A stretch of 52,518 nt of DNA from Prevotella sp. GTDB taxonomy: Bacteria; Bacteroidota; Bacteroidia; Bacteroidales; Bacteroidaceae. Shown piece after piece: positions 1 to 8,500 of the stretch. The stretch covers positions 1-52,518 of the forward strand of contig JAGAAJ010000133.1 of assembly GCA_017615355.1 (NCBI GenBank), in the 5' to 3' direction. The translations under genes and the position numbers were made by a program. Numbering within the stretch: position 1 is the first letter of the stretch; each line of letters begins with the position of its first letter. The notes below the pieces were generated by a model, which was not told where the DNA came from, did no database searches, and saw only the letters and a program-made list of their open reading frames with translations.

Positions 1-1
1 T

Positions 2-124
2 TCAAATGCTGCAGCTGAGTCTTTCAATGCCAAAGTCAAGGCTTTCAGAGCTGCACTCAGGGGAATAAGAGATGAGAAATTCTTTCTCTATAGGCTATCA
101 TCGATTTATGCTTATCCCCACTGA
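2..124 (+). CDS. ISAon1-type transposase, C-terminal end (partial)
   Basis: Open frame running in from the left edge and ending at TGA 122-124. It encodes 40 residues containing AAESFNAKVKAFR and FFLYRL, which match the C-terminal end of DDE transposases annotated as ISAon1 family in Bacteroidota. That family moves its IS by a DDE-type cut-and-paste reaction. Only the last helix is in the window, so the catalytic residues and integrity of the copy cannot be judged. It lies 77 bp from the 3' end of the tRNA-Asn gene, so a mobile element sits at, or ends near, the tRNA. Family assignment rests on remembered motif similarity. Confidence 0.8.
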   Translation, partial: SNAAAESFNAKVKAFRAALRGIRDEKFFLYRLSSIYAYPH

Positions 125-172
125 TTATCTACTGAGCCATGGGTTGTTGTTGAAAGCCATAAATACACAAAA

Positions 173-196
173 AATCCCAAGATTGCTCTTGGGATT
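173..196 (-). terminator. Rho-independent terminator of tRNA-Asn
   Basis: Perfect 10-bp stem (AATCCCAAGA / TCTTGGGATT) with a 4-nt loop. On the minus strand it is followed by a T-run (A-run at 167-174 on plus). It begins 5 nt after the tRNA 3' end, so it terminates the tRNA transcript. Confidence 0.85.
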
Positions 197-200
197 CTTG

Positions 201-274
201 CGCTTCAGGATGGGCTTGAACCAACGACCCCCTGATTAACAGTCAGGTGCTCTAACCAACTGAGCTACTGAAGC
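201..274 (-). tRNA. tRNA-Asn (anticodon GTT)
   Basis: The minus strand folds as a 74-nt tRNA: 7-bp acceptor stem GCTTCAG/CTGAAGC, TA, D-stem GCTC/GAGC, anticodon stem CCTGA/TCAGG with loop CTGTTAA (anticodon GTT), 5-nt variable region, T-arm with loop TTCAAGC, and discriminator G. The T-stem has one U-U mismatch. CCA is not encoded. It is a single-gene unit with its own promoter box (303-310) and terminator (173-196). An IS transposase end lies just past its 3' side, the side used by many integrating elements. Confidence 0.95.
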
Positions 275-302
275 AGTGCGCCTCATTTCTGATTTGCGGG
301 TG

Positions 303-310
303 CAAAGGTA
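303..310 (-). promoter_or_regulatory. -7 box of tRNA-Asn promoter
   Basis: Minus strand reads TACCTTTG, the Bacteroidota TAnnTTTG element, about 29 nt upstream of the mature tRNA 5' end. Confidence 0.7.
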
Positions 311-350
311 AGCTGTTTTTTTGAATTGTGCAAATATTTTGGCAGTTTTT

Positions 351-383
351 TTTGAGAAAAATGAAAAAAACTTCGTATTTTTG
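351..383 (+). promoter_or_regulatory. Promoter of the M15 peptidase gene
   Basis: TTTG at 351-354 (-33 element) and TATTTTTG at 376-383 (-7 element), 21 nt apart, matching the Bacteroidota primary sigma consensus. The ATG is 40 nt downstream of the -7 box. Confidence 0.7.
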
Positions 384-422
384 CAGCCCAGACGACCACC
401 AATCAGTAAAAGTCACCCAATT

Positions 423-1061
423 ATGAAACGGACTACATTATTTATAATAGCATGCCTGGCACTGCTGTCGGTGCAGGCACAGGACGACGGTTTCGCTATT
501 GAAACCATCAGCGACTCTCTATTCCAGAAGATGCAGGGACGCTCATTTCCCGCCAACTGCAGCACACCGCGCAGCGACTTGCGCCATCTGCGTGTGCTGC
601 ACCGAAATGCCGAGGACTCGGTGCTGCACGGCGAGCTGGTGTGCAACAAGGCTATTGCCGAAGACCTGCTCGACATCTTCCGCAAGCTCTATGAGGCTCA
701 TTACCCCATTGAGCGCATCCGCCTGATTGACGACTACGAGGCCGATGACGAGCTGTCGATGCGCGACAACAACTCGTCCAGCTTCTGCTTCCGTGTGGTG
801 TCGGGCACGAAGAAACTGTCGAAGCACGCCCGAGGTATGGCCATAGACATCAACACGCGATACAACCCCTATGTACGCACCAACCGCAGCGGTCGGCGCC
901 TGGTGTCGCCGGACAACAGCCTGCCCTATGTAGACCGCACGAAGTCCTTCCCCTATAAGATTGAGGAAGGCGACCTGTGCTACCGTCTCTTCATTGAGCA
1001 CGGCTTCACCTGGGGCGGCCATTGGCGCACGATGAAGGACTATCAGCATTTTGAGAAATAA
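423..1061 (+). CDS. M15-family peptidase (D-Ala-D-Ala carboxypeptidase-like), exported
   Basis: 212 aa. Probable zinc peptidase of the M15 (VanY / D-alanyl-D-alanine peptidase-like) family, acting on peptidoglycan stem peptides in the periplasm. A signal peptide (residues 1-19, cleavage near VQA-Q) precedes the domain. The zinc signature is visible as SKHARGMAID (H135, D142), and the C-terminal block GFTWGGHW...HF supplies the third ligand (H209). The residue that is usually Asp in WGGDW is His here. The start at 423 was chosen over upstream in-frame codons because it begins the signal peptide and lies 40 nt after a good promoter. The next gene is another peptidoglycan peptidase in the same direction but with its own promoter. 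Peptide specificity cannot be read from sequence. Confidence 0.85.
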   Translation: MKRTTLFIIACLALLSVQAQDDGFAIETISDSLFQKMQGRSFPANCSTPRSDLRHLRVLHRNAEDSVLHGELVCNKAIAEDLLDIFRKLYEAHYPIERIRLIDDYEADDELSMRDNNSSSFCFRVVSGTKKLSKHARGMAIDINTRYNPYVRTNRSGRRLVSPDNSLPYVDRTKSFPYKIEEGDLCYRLFIEHGFTWGGHWRTMKDYQHFEK

Positions 1062-1127
1062 GCGTTGGCTACTGTTAAAAGTAGACAAAAGATACTAACT
1101 CCTGTCTGCTGTCCGCTATTTTTTTCG

Positions 1128-1135
1128 TACCTTTG
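1128..1135 (+). promoter_or_regulatory. -7 box before the NlpC/P60 gene
   Basis: TACCTTTG, 61 nt upstream of the chosen ATG. No convincing TTTG -33 element is seen. Confidence 0.6.
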
Positions 1136-1196
1136 CACCCGTTAAAAATTTTTGGCGGCAGAGATGTCGCGTCTTTTTAGTTTACCTAATAGCGAT

Positions 1197-1781
1197 ATGA
1201 AGAGAAAGATTTTCATGGGTTTTGTAGCCCTGATGATGGCTGGGACGGCTGCCGCACAGACGGTGGCTGCCAACAAAGATGAACTGGTGGACGAACTCTT
1301 TGCACTTGGTGAAGAGGGGGCCGACGAGATAGACAACTATGACTTCCTTTACAGCAATGACGGTGGGTCGATGAACTACGATGAGCTGATGACTGAGAAC
1401 ATCCTCCAGGAGGCTGTCTCGCACATCGGCAAGCGCTATGTCTATGGTTCGAAGGGACCGAAGACCTTTGACTGTTCGGGCTTCACGAGCTATGTGTACA
1501 AGCACCAGAACAACGTGTGGATCGGTGCCTCTTCACGCGAGCAGTATGCCATCAACACGCCGATCAAGCGTAGCGAGATGCAAGCCGGCGACCTGGTGTT
1601 CTTCACCTCGCCACGATCGGGCCGCAATGTGGGCCACGTGGGCATCATCCTCAGCTATGATCCCGGGACAGACACCTTTACCTTTATCCACGCCTCTACC
1701 AAGGAGGGCATAAAGATCAGCAAGAGCACAGAAGGCTACTACCAACGCCGCTACATCGGTGTACGACGCGTGAAAGAATAG
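1197..1781 (+). CDS. NlpC/P60 family peptidoglycan endopeptidase, exported
   Basis: 194 aa. Cysteine peptidase of the NlpC/P60 superfamily, which cuts gamma-D-Glu-diamino acid or related bonds in cell-wall peptides. A signal peptide (MKRKIFMGFVALMMAGTAAA) is followed by a short acidic linker and the papain-like domain from about residue 67. The catalytic triad is visible: Cys93 in FDCSGF, His147 in VGHVGI and His165 in FIHAS. There is no SH3b or LysM domain. The start at 1197 begins the signal peptide; upstream in-frame codons would add a non-signal extension. It follows the M15 gene by 135 nt, with its own -7 box. Together the two suggest an envelope-remodelling neighbourhood. Confidence 0.88.
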   Translation: MKRKIFMGFVALMMAGTAAAQTVAANKDELVDELFALGEEGADEIDNYDFLYSNDGGSMNYDELMTENILQEAVSHIGKRYVYGSKGPKTFDCSGFTSYVYKHQNNVWIGASSREQYAINTPIKRSEMQAGDLVFFTSPRSGRNVGHVGIILSYDPGTDTFTFIHASTKEGIKISKSTEGYYQRRYIGVRRVKE

Positions 1782-1830
1782 TGCGGCCTGCGGCCTAAAT
1801 GAAAAATGATAAATGAAAAATGATAAAACA
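1781..1830 (+). repeat. Heptamer array (TAAATGA-type), plus orientation, before capA-like gene
   Basis: A GC-rich cap (TGCGGCCTGCGGCC) is followed by heptamers TAAATGA, AAAATGA, TAAATGA, AAAATGA, TAAAACA. It is the inverted partner of the array at 1885-1928. The two could pair as a long hairpin around the start codon at 1831. Confidence 0.75.
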
Positions 1831-2910
1831 ATGAAGAAGACAAGTAAGACACTCAGGAAAGAATGGATGAAAGTGGTTTGTTTATCATTTTTCATTTTTC
1901 ATTTATCATTTAGCAGCGTAGCTGCGCAGACAGACACCCTCACCATCGCTATGGTGGGCGACGTGATGATGGGCACCACCTATCCCAGCCGTATGCTGCC
2001 CGAGAACGATGGCAAGGACCTGTTCAAGGACGCGAAGGACATCCTCAAGAATGCCGACCTGACCGTAGGCAACCTTGAGGGAACGCTTTGTGATGGCGGA
2101 CAGTCGACGAAGGGCTCCGGTCCCAACAGCTATTCCTTCCGCACACCGACCAGCTTTGCGCCGCGCCTGAAGGAGGTGGGCTTCGACTATATGAGCATGG
2201 CCAACAACCACGCCAATGACTTCGGACAGACGGGCATCGAGAGCACAGAGCAGTGCCTGCGCGAGCAGGGCATCCTGTTCAGCGGCATCGAGGGCCGTGT
2301 GGAGAAATGTGTCATTGAGCGAGGCGGAAAGAAGATTGGCCTGTGTGCTTTCGGCCACAACGGCTACACGCTGAAGCATACCGACCTCACCGTAGTGGGC
2401 CGCATCGTCGACGCATTGGTGAAAGAGTGCGACCTCGTCATCGTCTCCTTCCACGGCGGAGCCGAAGGACGCACGCAGAGCCATCTGCCGCAGGGCGGCG
2501 AGACCTTCCTGGGCGAAAACCGCGGCTCGCTGCGCCAGCTGGCACATTTCTGCATTGACCACGGCGCCGACGTCGTCTACGGACACGGCCCGCATGTGGT
2601 ACGTGCAATGGAGGTGTACAAAGGTCGTTTCATCGCCTACAGCCTGGGCAACTTCTGCACACCCTACAACGTCAGCCTGACAGGTATCTCGGGCTATGCA
2701 CCCATTGTGAAGATAAAGATTGACAAGCAGACGGGTGCGTTCCTCGACGGACAAATATACCCCTTTATCCAGACACGCGGCATCGGCCCTAGGACAGACC
2801 GTTCGGGTGCTGTCATCAATCAGCTGAAGCAGCTCTCAGATGCCGATGTACCCCAGAGCCAGGCCAAGATCAGTGCCGAAGGCCGTATCTCTCTGTCTTC
2901 AAGGCAGTAA
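1831..2910 (+). CDS. CapA-family protein (poly-gamma-glutamate capsule type), exported
   Basis: 359 aa. Member of the CapA/PgsA family, which has a calcineurin-like metallophosphatase fold and is linked to poly-gamma-glutamate or capsule handling at the cell surface. Family motifs are seen in order after the signal peptide: MVGDVMMG, NLEGTL, NNHANDFG, YGHGPHVVRAMEVY and YSLGNFC. The signal peptide ends SFSSVAAQ and is encoded by a heptamer DNA array (1885-1928) that recurs in two other genes here. Starts at 1831 or 1867 are possible; 1867 gives a signal peptide of the same length as those two genes. No capB/capC partners are nearby, so capsule synthesis is not implied. Confidence 0.85.
   Translation: MKKTSKTLRKEWMKVVCLSFFIFHLSFSSVAAQTDTLTIAMVGDVMMGTTYPSRMLPENDGKDLFKDAKDILKNADLTVGNLEGTLCDGGQSTKGSGPNSYSFRTPTSFAPRLKEVGFDYMSMANNHANDFGQTGIESTEQCLREQGILFSGIEGRVEKCVIERGGKKIGLCAFGHNGYTLKHTDLTVVGRIVDALVKECDLVIVSFHGGAEGRTQSHLPQGGETFLGENRGSLRQLAHFCIDHGADVVYGHGPHVVRAMEVYKGRFIAYSLGNFCTPYNVSLTGISGYAPIVKIKIDKQTGAFLDGQIYPFIQTRGIGPRTDRSGAVINQLKQLSDADVPQSQAKISAEGRISLSSRQ
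1885..1928 (-). repeat. Heptamer array with cap, encodes signal peptide of the CapA-like protein
   Basis: On the plus strand: TCATTTT, TCATTTT, TCATTTA, TCATTTA, then the cap GCAGCGTAGCTGCGCA, which contains the inverted repeat GCAGC-GTA-GCTGC. It is nearly identical in layout to 5599-5642 and, inverted, to 39221-39269. It is translated in frame as signal-peptide residues ending SFSSVAAQ. Confidence 0.85.
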
Positions 2911-2917
2911 TCGTTGC

Positions 2918-2937
2918 GCCGGATGAGCTCATCCGGC
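2918..2937. terminator. Perfect 20-bp palindrome, possible transcript 3' hairpin
   Basis: GCCGGATGAGCTCATCCGGC, 8 nt after the CapA-like stop codon. A stable hairpin is expected but there is no immediate T-run, so termination is uncertain; it may only protect the mRNA 3' end. Confidence 0.45.
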
Positions 2938-2985
2938 TGCACGTCTTTTATTTCCTTCACTTCCTTAACTAAAAACTACTTCCCT

Positions 2986-5562
2986 ATGAATCTTTCTCAA
3001 CGATGTAAAACAGGCATTCTGTTGGCCTTGTGCATGATGACGGCCCTCGTCGCAAAGGCACAATGGTCGTTTGACGAGGAAACGAAGCTTACCGCTGGTG
3101 ATCTGCGCTATTATGTAGACAGACAGGCGCATGCTGCGCAGTGTATAGGCATGGTGGAGGGTCTGCAACCCACCACCGTCACCGTGCCAGCTACGGTGAC
3201 CTTGGAAGGCAGTACCTATAGAGTGGTGAGCATTGCCGACGGCGCCTTCCTCAATGCCACAGAATTGACAGAAGCCTACCTGCAAAGTCCTGAGCTGGTG
3301 ATGGAACAGCTGGTGTTTGGCGGAAAGATACAGCGTCTACTCATGGCAGCCGCCGTACCGCCTGAGCTCACATATTACTTGGCCATTGACATCAACAACT
3401 ATAGCTTCCCCGTTGTGCGTGTCTACGTGCCGAAAGGTTCGCTGCGGGCCTATCTGGCCAATGAGTGGTGGGCACAGCACGTCATCTTAGAGGACGGCGT
3501 GGAGCAGTCGCTGAGCGTCTCAACGCAACGGGTCGGCATGCTATATGACATCATTGCAGCGCAGGACATACCCTTGAAAGGTATCCACCACCTCACGGTG
3601 TCGGGCCCACTGAACGGGGATGACATCCGCATCATTCGCGACTCCGTCCCCAACCTCTTCACACTCGACATCAGCCAGGCCGTCATACGCGAGCTGCCCA
3701 AGGAAGGCTTCCGCGGCTGCCGTTTCAGCAGCATACAATTGCCCACTACGCTGACAAGTGTAGGCAGCTCCGCCTTTATCAACTGTCAGAATCTCGAGGA
3801 GCTCGTCATTCCAGAGGGTGTGCTCAGCGCCGACAATGCGGTGAGCAACTGTCCCAAGCTGCATAGCATCGACCTGCCGTCCACATTGTTGTCGGCCAAG
3901 CGATTTCTTTCATCCTATAATTTTAACGATGACGGCAGTACATATAGCTGCACCGTCACCTGTCGTGCTTTCTTCCCACCGAAGGCTGGGTCCTACGCCG
4001 TCTTCACCTACGGCAATGTCGACATCAAAGTGCGTGTGCCGGCCGTCAGCGCCGGTGCCTATGCCAGTGCCTCTGGCTGGAAAGACCTGACGCAGGAGGC
4101 CTTCAGCGGAATGCCGACGAGCATCACCGTCCTGGGGAAGCAGGAGCTCAACACCGATGACCTGCCCTCCGGCTACAATCCGAATATCCGCCTGAGTCAG
4201 TTCGGCGACTATGGCGGCTATGGCGACAACAATGCCTTCGGCCTGCTTACCGTTAAGGGCAGCAAGGCTCTGAACGTAGGAGCTTTCACCGCATTTACCG
4301 ACCTCCACGATGACCGCAATTACACAGGACGTTACGGCTGCGAGCTACTGACCGAGGCACCGATGACGGCGCAGAGCGTCCATCTCGACCTAGTCATAAG
4401 CGAAGACTGGTGGTATTTCCTCTCGTTCCCCTTCGACGTGAAGGTCAGTGACATCGTCACCAACAAGGACATCAAGCATTGGATCATACGCTCTTATTCA
4501 GGAAAGAACCGAGCTGCCATGCGCGGCGAGCAGTGGATAGACGTGCCCTACAGTGCGACGTTGGAGGCCAACCGCGGCTACATCTGGCAGGTGAGCACCG
4601 ACAATACCGGGGAGTATACCCGCAGTAACCTGAGCATCGGTGTCGAGGCTACCGCCAACACCATAGATAATATGTTCGCGCGCGAGGATGTCAGCATCCC
4701 ACTGTCTGAGTATGCCTCTACCTACGAGCATAACGTCAGCTGGAACCTGGTGGGCAATCCCTATCCTTGCTACTACCGCATCGGCAGTCTGAAGCAGAAG
4801 ATGCCCATCACCATATGGAACGGACGCACCTGGGACTACGACCAGTATCGTACCTATTCGCCTGTCGACGATGCCAACAAGGAGCTGCACCCCTACGAGG
4901 CCTTCTTCCTGCAGAAGCCTGCCAATGCCAGCGCCCTCGTCTTTGGTGCCGAGGGACGTGTGAACTTTGGCAGCAATGCCCGTGCCAGTGTATCCGAAGA
5001 TTCTCCCGCTGGGAACGGCAACCGCAGGCTCATCAACTTGACCCTGACGGCCAACGGCATGGAGGACTACACCCGCGTGGTGCTCAACCCCGATGCCAAA
5101 ACCAGCTACGAGCTTGAATGTGATGCCGCGAAGTTCTTCTCGCAAAGCGAGCAGGTGCCTCAGCTCTACACCTTCATCGGTACAGAGCCCTGCGCCATCA
5201 ACGAACGGCCTGAGAGCGATGGAATGGTGCGAATGGGTGTGCGTACAGCCGCAGCCACCATTTGTGTGCTGAGTATTGAGAGCTTAGTGCCGACCGATGC
5301 TGCTCTCCCCATTATGTTGGCCGATCAGCTAACGGGCTCACTCACCGACCTTTCCAGAGAGGCCTACACCTTCCTGTCTGTGCCTGGGCGCGACGACAAC
5401 CGCTTCGTGCTCTATGTAGGCGCAGCAGCCACTGGCATTCAGTTTGTTGTTGGGACACAGCAACAAACAGAATTTCCTACAATGAACTTGCAAGGGCAGC
5501 CAGTGGGCAGCAACTACAAGGGTATCGTGATAGAGAACGGCAAATTAACCATCAAGCGATAG
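2986..5562 (+). CDS. BspA-like leucine-rich repeat surface protein
   Basis: 858 aa secreted protein. A signal peptide (residues about 1-25, ending LVAKAQ) is followed by an LRR_5/BspA-type region: units such as IADGAFLNATELTEAYL and GFRGCRFSSIQLPTTLTSVG, roughly residues 60-330. The middle and C-terminal parts are beta-rich without a domain I can name. The end (NLQGQPV ... GIVIENGKLTIKR) resembles the C-terminal tail of the other big secreted proteins here. BspA-like proteins bind host or matrix proteins and other bacteria, but the ligand is unknown here. The ATG at 2986 was preferred to an upstream in-frame ATG (2914) because it starts the signal peptide. Only 12 nt separate it from the next large secreted gene, so the two are probably cotranscribed. 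Confidence 0.75.
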   Translation: MNLSQRCKTGILLALCMMTALVAKAQWSFDEETKLTAGDLRYYVDRQAHAAQCIGMVEGLQPTTVTVPATVTLEGSTYRVVSIADGAFLNATELTEAYLQSPELVMEQLVFGGKIQRLLMAAAVPPELTYYLAIDINNYSFPVVRVYVPKGSLRAYLANEWWAQHVILEDGVEQSLSVSTQRVGMLYDIIAAQDIPLKGIHHLTVSGPLNGDDIRIIRDSVPNLFTLDISQAVIRELPKEGFRGCRFSSIQLPTTLTSVGSSAFINCQNLEELVIPEGVLSADNAVSNCPKLHSIDLPSTLLSAKRFLSSYNFNDDGSTYSCTVTCRAFFPPKAGSYAVFTYGNVDIKVRVPAVSAGAYASASGWKDLTQEAFSGMPTSITVLGKQELNTDDLPSGYNPNIRLSQFGDYGGYGDNNAFGLLTVKGSKALNVGAFTAFTDLHDDRNYTGRYGCELLTEAPMTAQSVHLDLVISEDWWYFLSFPFDVKVSDIVTNKDIKHWIIRSYSGKNRAAMRGEQWIDVPYSATLEANRGYIWQVSTDNTGEYTRSNLSIGVEATANTIDNMFAREDVSIPLSEYASTYEHNVSWNLVGNPYPCYYRIGSLKQKMPITIWNGRTWDYDQYRTYSPVDDANKELHPYEAFFLQKPANASALVFGAEGRVNFGSNARASVSEDSPAGNGNRRLINLTLTANGMEDYTRVVLNPDAKTSYELECDAAKFFSQSEQVPQLYTFIGTEPCAINERPESDGMVRMGVRTAAATICVLSIESLVPTDAALPIMLADQLTGSLTDLSREAYTFLSVPGRDDNRFVLYVGAAATGIQFVVGTQQQTEFPTMNLQGQPVGSNYKGIVIENGKLTIKR

Positions 5563-5574
5563 GAGGACACCACT

Positions 5575-8500
5575 ATGAAGCGACTCATTATTTGCATATC
5601 ATTTATCATATGTCATTTGTCATTTAGCAGCGTAGCTGCGCAATCCGGCTACGGCACCGGCGGCGGCTTCAACCCCGACAATCCTGGCATCCCAGGCGCC
5701 TGCGGTCTCTATCTGGACCAAGGCACTGTGGTTCTCGATGGATTGCGCATCTACGAAAACGACCTCTTCGGCGATGCCGTCTATAGCCTGTGGAAGCGGT
5801 ATTGTCAAGAGCATAACATTCCCGAGCGCGATGCCTACATAGGCGACGAGAAGTACATGGAGGTGATGAGCCAGGTGACGCGTGTCATCATCTGTGCCGA
5901 CCTCAGCGAGGTGGAGTACGGTATGGATGCCTCCGACGTAGGCCGCTTTTTCCCCGCCATGACCACCCTCGACCTCAGCCGTACCTACGGTTGGCGCTGG
6001 TTCGGAACGGGTTACGACGAGGACTATTTGCAGCACCTCGAAGTGCTCATCCTGCCCGACTGCGTGGAGCAAGTGACGACCATGAAAGACCTGCACGCCC
6101 TGACCGACGTATACTGCTATGCAGAGCTGCCGCCAGCTATGGAGGAGTCAGGATGGTACAGCAATGACGACCTCTTCGCCGACGACGCGGAGGTGACAGT
6201 ACATGTGCCGAGCAGTTCTGTGGAACTCTATAAGGCCTCTGAAGCATGGGGCAAGTATAACATCGTGGACAACGGCACGAAGACTGGAAAGATAGAGGTG
6301 CGCATGCCGCAGGGTAGCGACCTAGCGCAATACCGCAATATGTGGCTCACGCTGACCGACGAGAGCACGCAGCTCACTACTCGGTATGTCGTCACCAATC
6401 GCAAAAGTTACTTCTTTCCTGGTCTCAGTGCCGATGAAGACATTTCCTTCCGTGTGGCTCTCGAAAACCGCTATGGTACTGTCGTCTGCAAGAAGACGGA
6501 TATACATGTAGGCTTGGCACTTGCTGTGGCACAGCTGGCTGACCCGCTACCCGTGGTCACCGCCACTGTGAAGGATGTCGACAACAATATTGGACTGACC
6601 TGGTATGACAACCGTGGTGACCGCATCACCTCGTCGCCCACGCTGGCCGGCCTGGTGCCTGGCGACGTGGTGTCATTCGACGTGGAACTGAAGGGCACGT
6701 TGGCCAACAGCTATGCCCCGCTACCCAGACAGACTGTCACTATTCCCGCTGATGCTCAGGGCGACTATCCAATCTATTTGCAGCTACAGCCACTCAGCAA
6801 GCATTCCTTTGTGGGCTTCTTGCGCGATGCTGACAGCCATATGCCTCTGCATGAGGCCAATGTAACTGCCGTACGCAGGGTGAACGGACAGGTGGCCGAC
6901 ACCTACAACACACTCTCATACAGCGACGGTAGAATCATTGTTCCCACCTACGAGGGAGAGCTCACCATCTCATGCGCGTCGAAAGACTATCTGCGCAAGG
7001 ATGTGGTGCTCAACGTCACCTCTGCCACTGCCGAGACATGCCAGATAGGTGACATCTTCCTGCGACGGGCCGACGGCAAGACCGTCAGCCTCGACTTCTG
7101 CTACATCCCAGCAGCAGTAGGAGCACCAGGGAGTTCTACCAGCTACATCAAAGGTTTTGAAGACATGCTCGTCACGGTCTATAACGAGACACAGGGAGAG
7201 CGTCTTAACAATGTCTCTGTGCAGTTGCCCTTACTGATACTGCTCGACGGCGTGGATGACGGTGACGAGCTACGCTTGGACTTCACCTCGGCTAACAATG
7301 CCTTTGACCCCTTCTCTGTCACGACAACCATGGAAGACGGCCATGCCACCGCTACCGCCACCATTACCGAGAAGGGTGGTTTCCACTCCACATTCAGCAC
7401 GACAAAAAACGGCAGTGTAGCAGCCATCGTCTACGACAGTGAGGGTTGCTATGTCAGCCATCACATCCATAGTACAGCCACACTCGACGTCAAAGGCATC
7501 GATGAGGGTAATTATACGCTTATTACCATGGCCTACGACCCCGTGCTCAGCCAGCTCACAACCCTCGACGCATACGAGGAAATAGGACTTAAGGAGAACA
7601 GCGACTATCTACGCCATGATTTCAGCGTCAGTCCCGGTATCCTCACCGTCATCAATCTGGGCGAAGTGCCTGTCATCAACCTTGAAGAGCTGAAGGCCGT
7701 ACACCCCTCATCAACATTCAGCATCAGCCAGCCCAATATCATCCGTGGCGATTATGTCACCGTCAGGGCCAACGTGAAGGTGAAGAACGAGATTGCCAAG
7801 GACAGCTGGAACTATGATAACTTCTGCCTGCTCTTCGACCTGCCACAGGGATGTCCCATCCTGAATGGGTCACTCATGGTCGACGGCGAAGTAAAAGACC
7901 CCGAATATGAGGGTGGACGTTTGAAGGTACTTACCAACGGCTTAGAGGAGGGACGGACTGTTGACGTGCGTTTCTGCCTAACCTGTAAGGAACTGGGAAA
8001 GCATACCCTCAATGCCCTACTGGGCTTCCACCACTACGATTGGGAGAACGGCAGCGACGACTACCTCACACCAGTAGGATCTGCCACCGTCGAGGTTAGT
8101 CCAATGCAGTATTCTATCTCTAACCAATGCCTAGGAAGTGTGGTGGTGAGCGGCACCGGACCTAATGATGCACTCGTAAAAATGTTAGAGGATGAGACCT
8201 TACTGGCAGAGACTAACATCAAGGGCAACAAATGGAAAATAGTGGCAGACCTACCGCAAGCCTATAACCTCTCCACACATTCCATTCACATAGAGTGCAT
8301 CACGAAGGAGGGCGATATATATTCAACGCCTGTCACCACAGTGACGGTGAACCGCGACATGAACACCGTCAAGAAGGTAACCATGCTCTATCCCAATGCC
8401 TACAAGAATAGTACCGAAACGTGTACATGGCTTTTCACCGAACCAGACACAAAGGTGGAGACATATGATTGGTACATGTTCTCCAACTCCTATACCTTCC

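Noticed and set aside
1831-2910. Poly-gamma-glutamate capsule locus
   Set aside because: Only a capA-like gene is present, without capB/capC or a ligase; CapA-like proteins occur widely without such capsules.
2918-2937. Operator site for the BspA-like gene
   Set aside because: The perfect palindrome lies right after a stop codon and is better explained as a 3' hairpin; no second copy is seen upstream of other genes.
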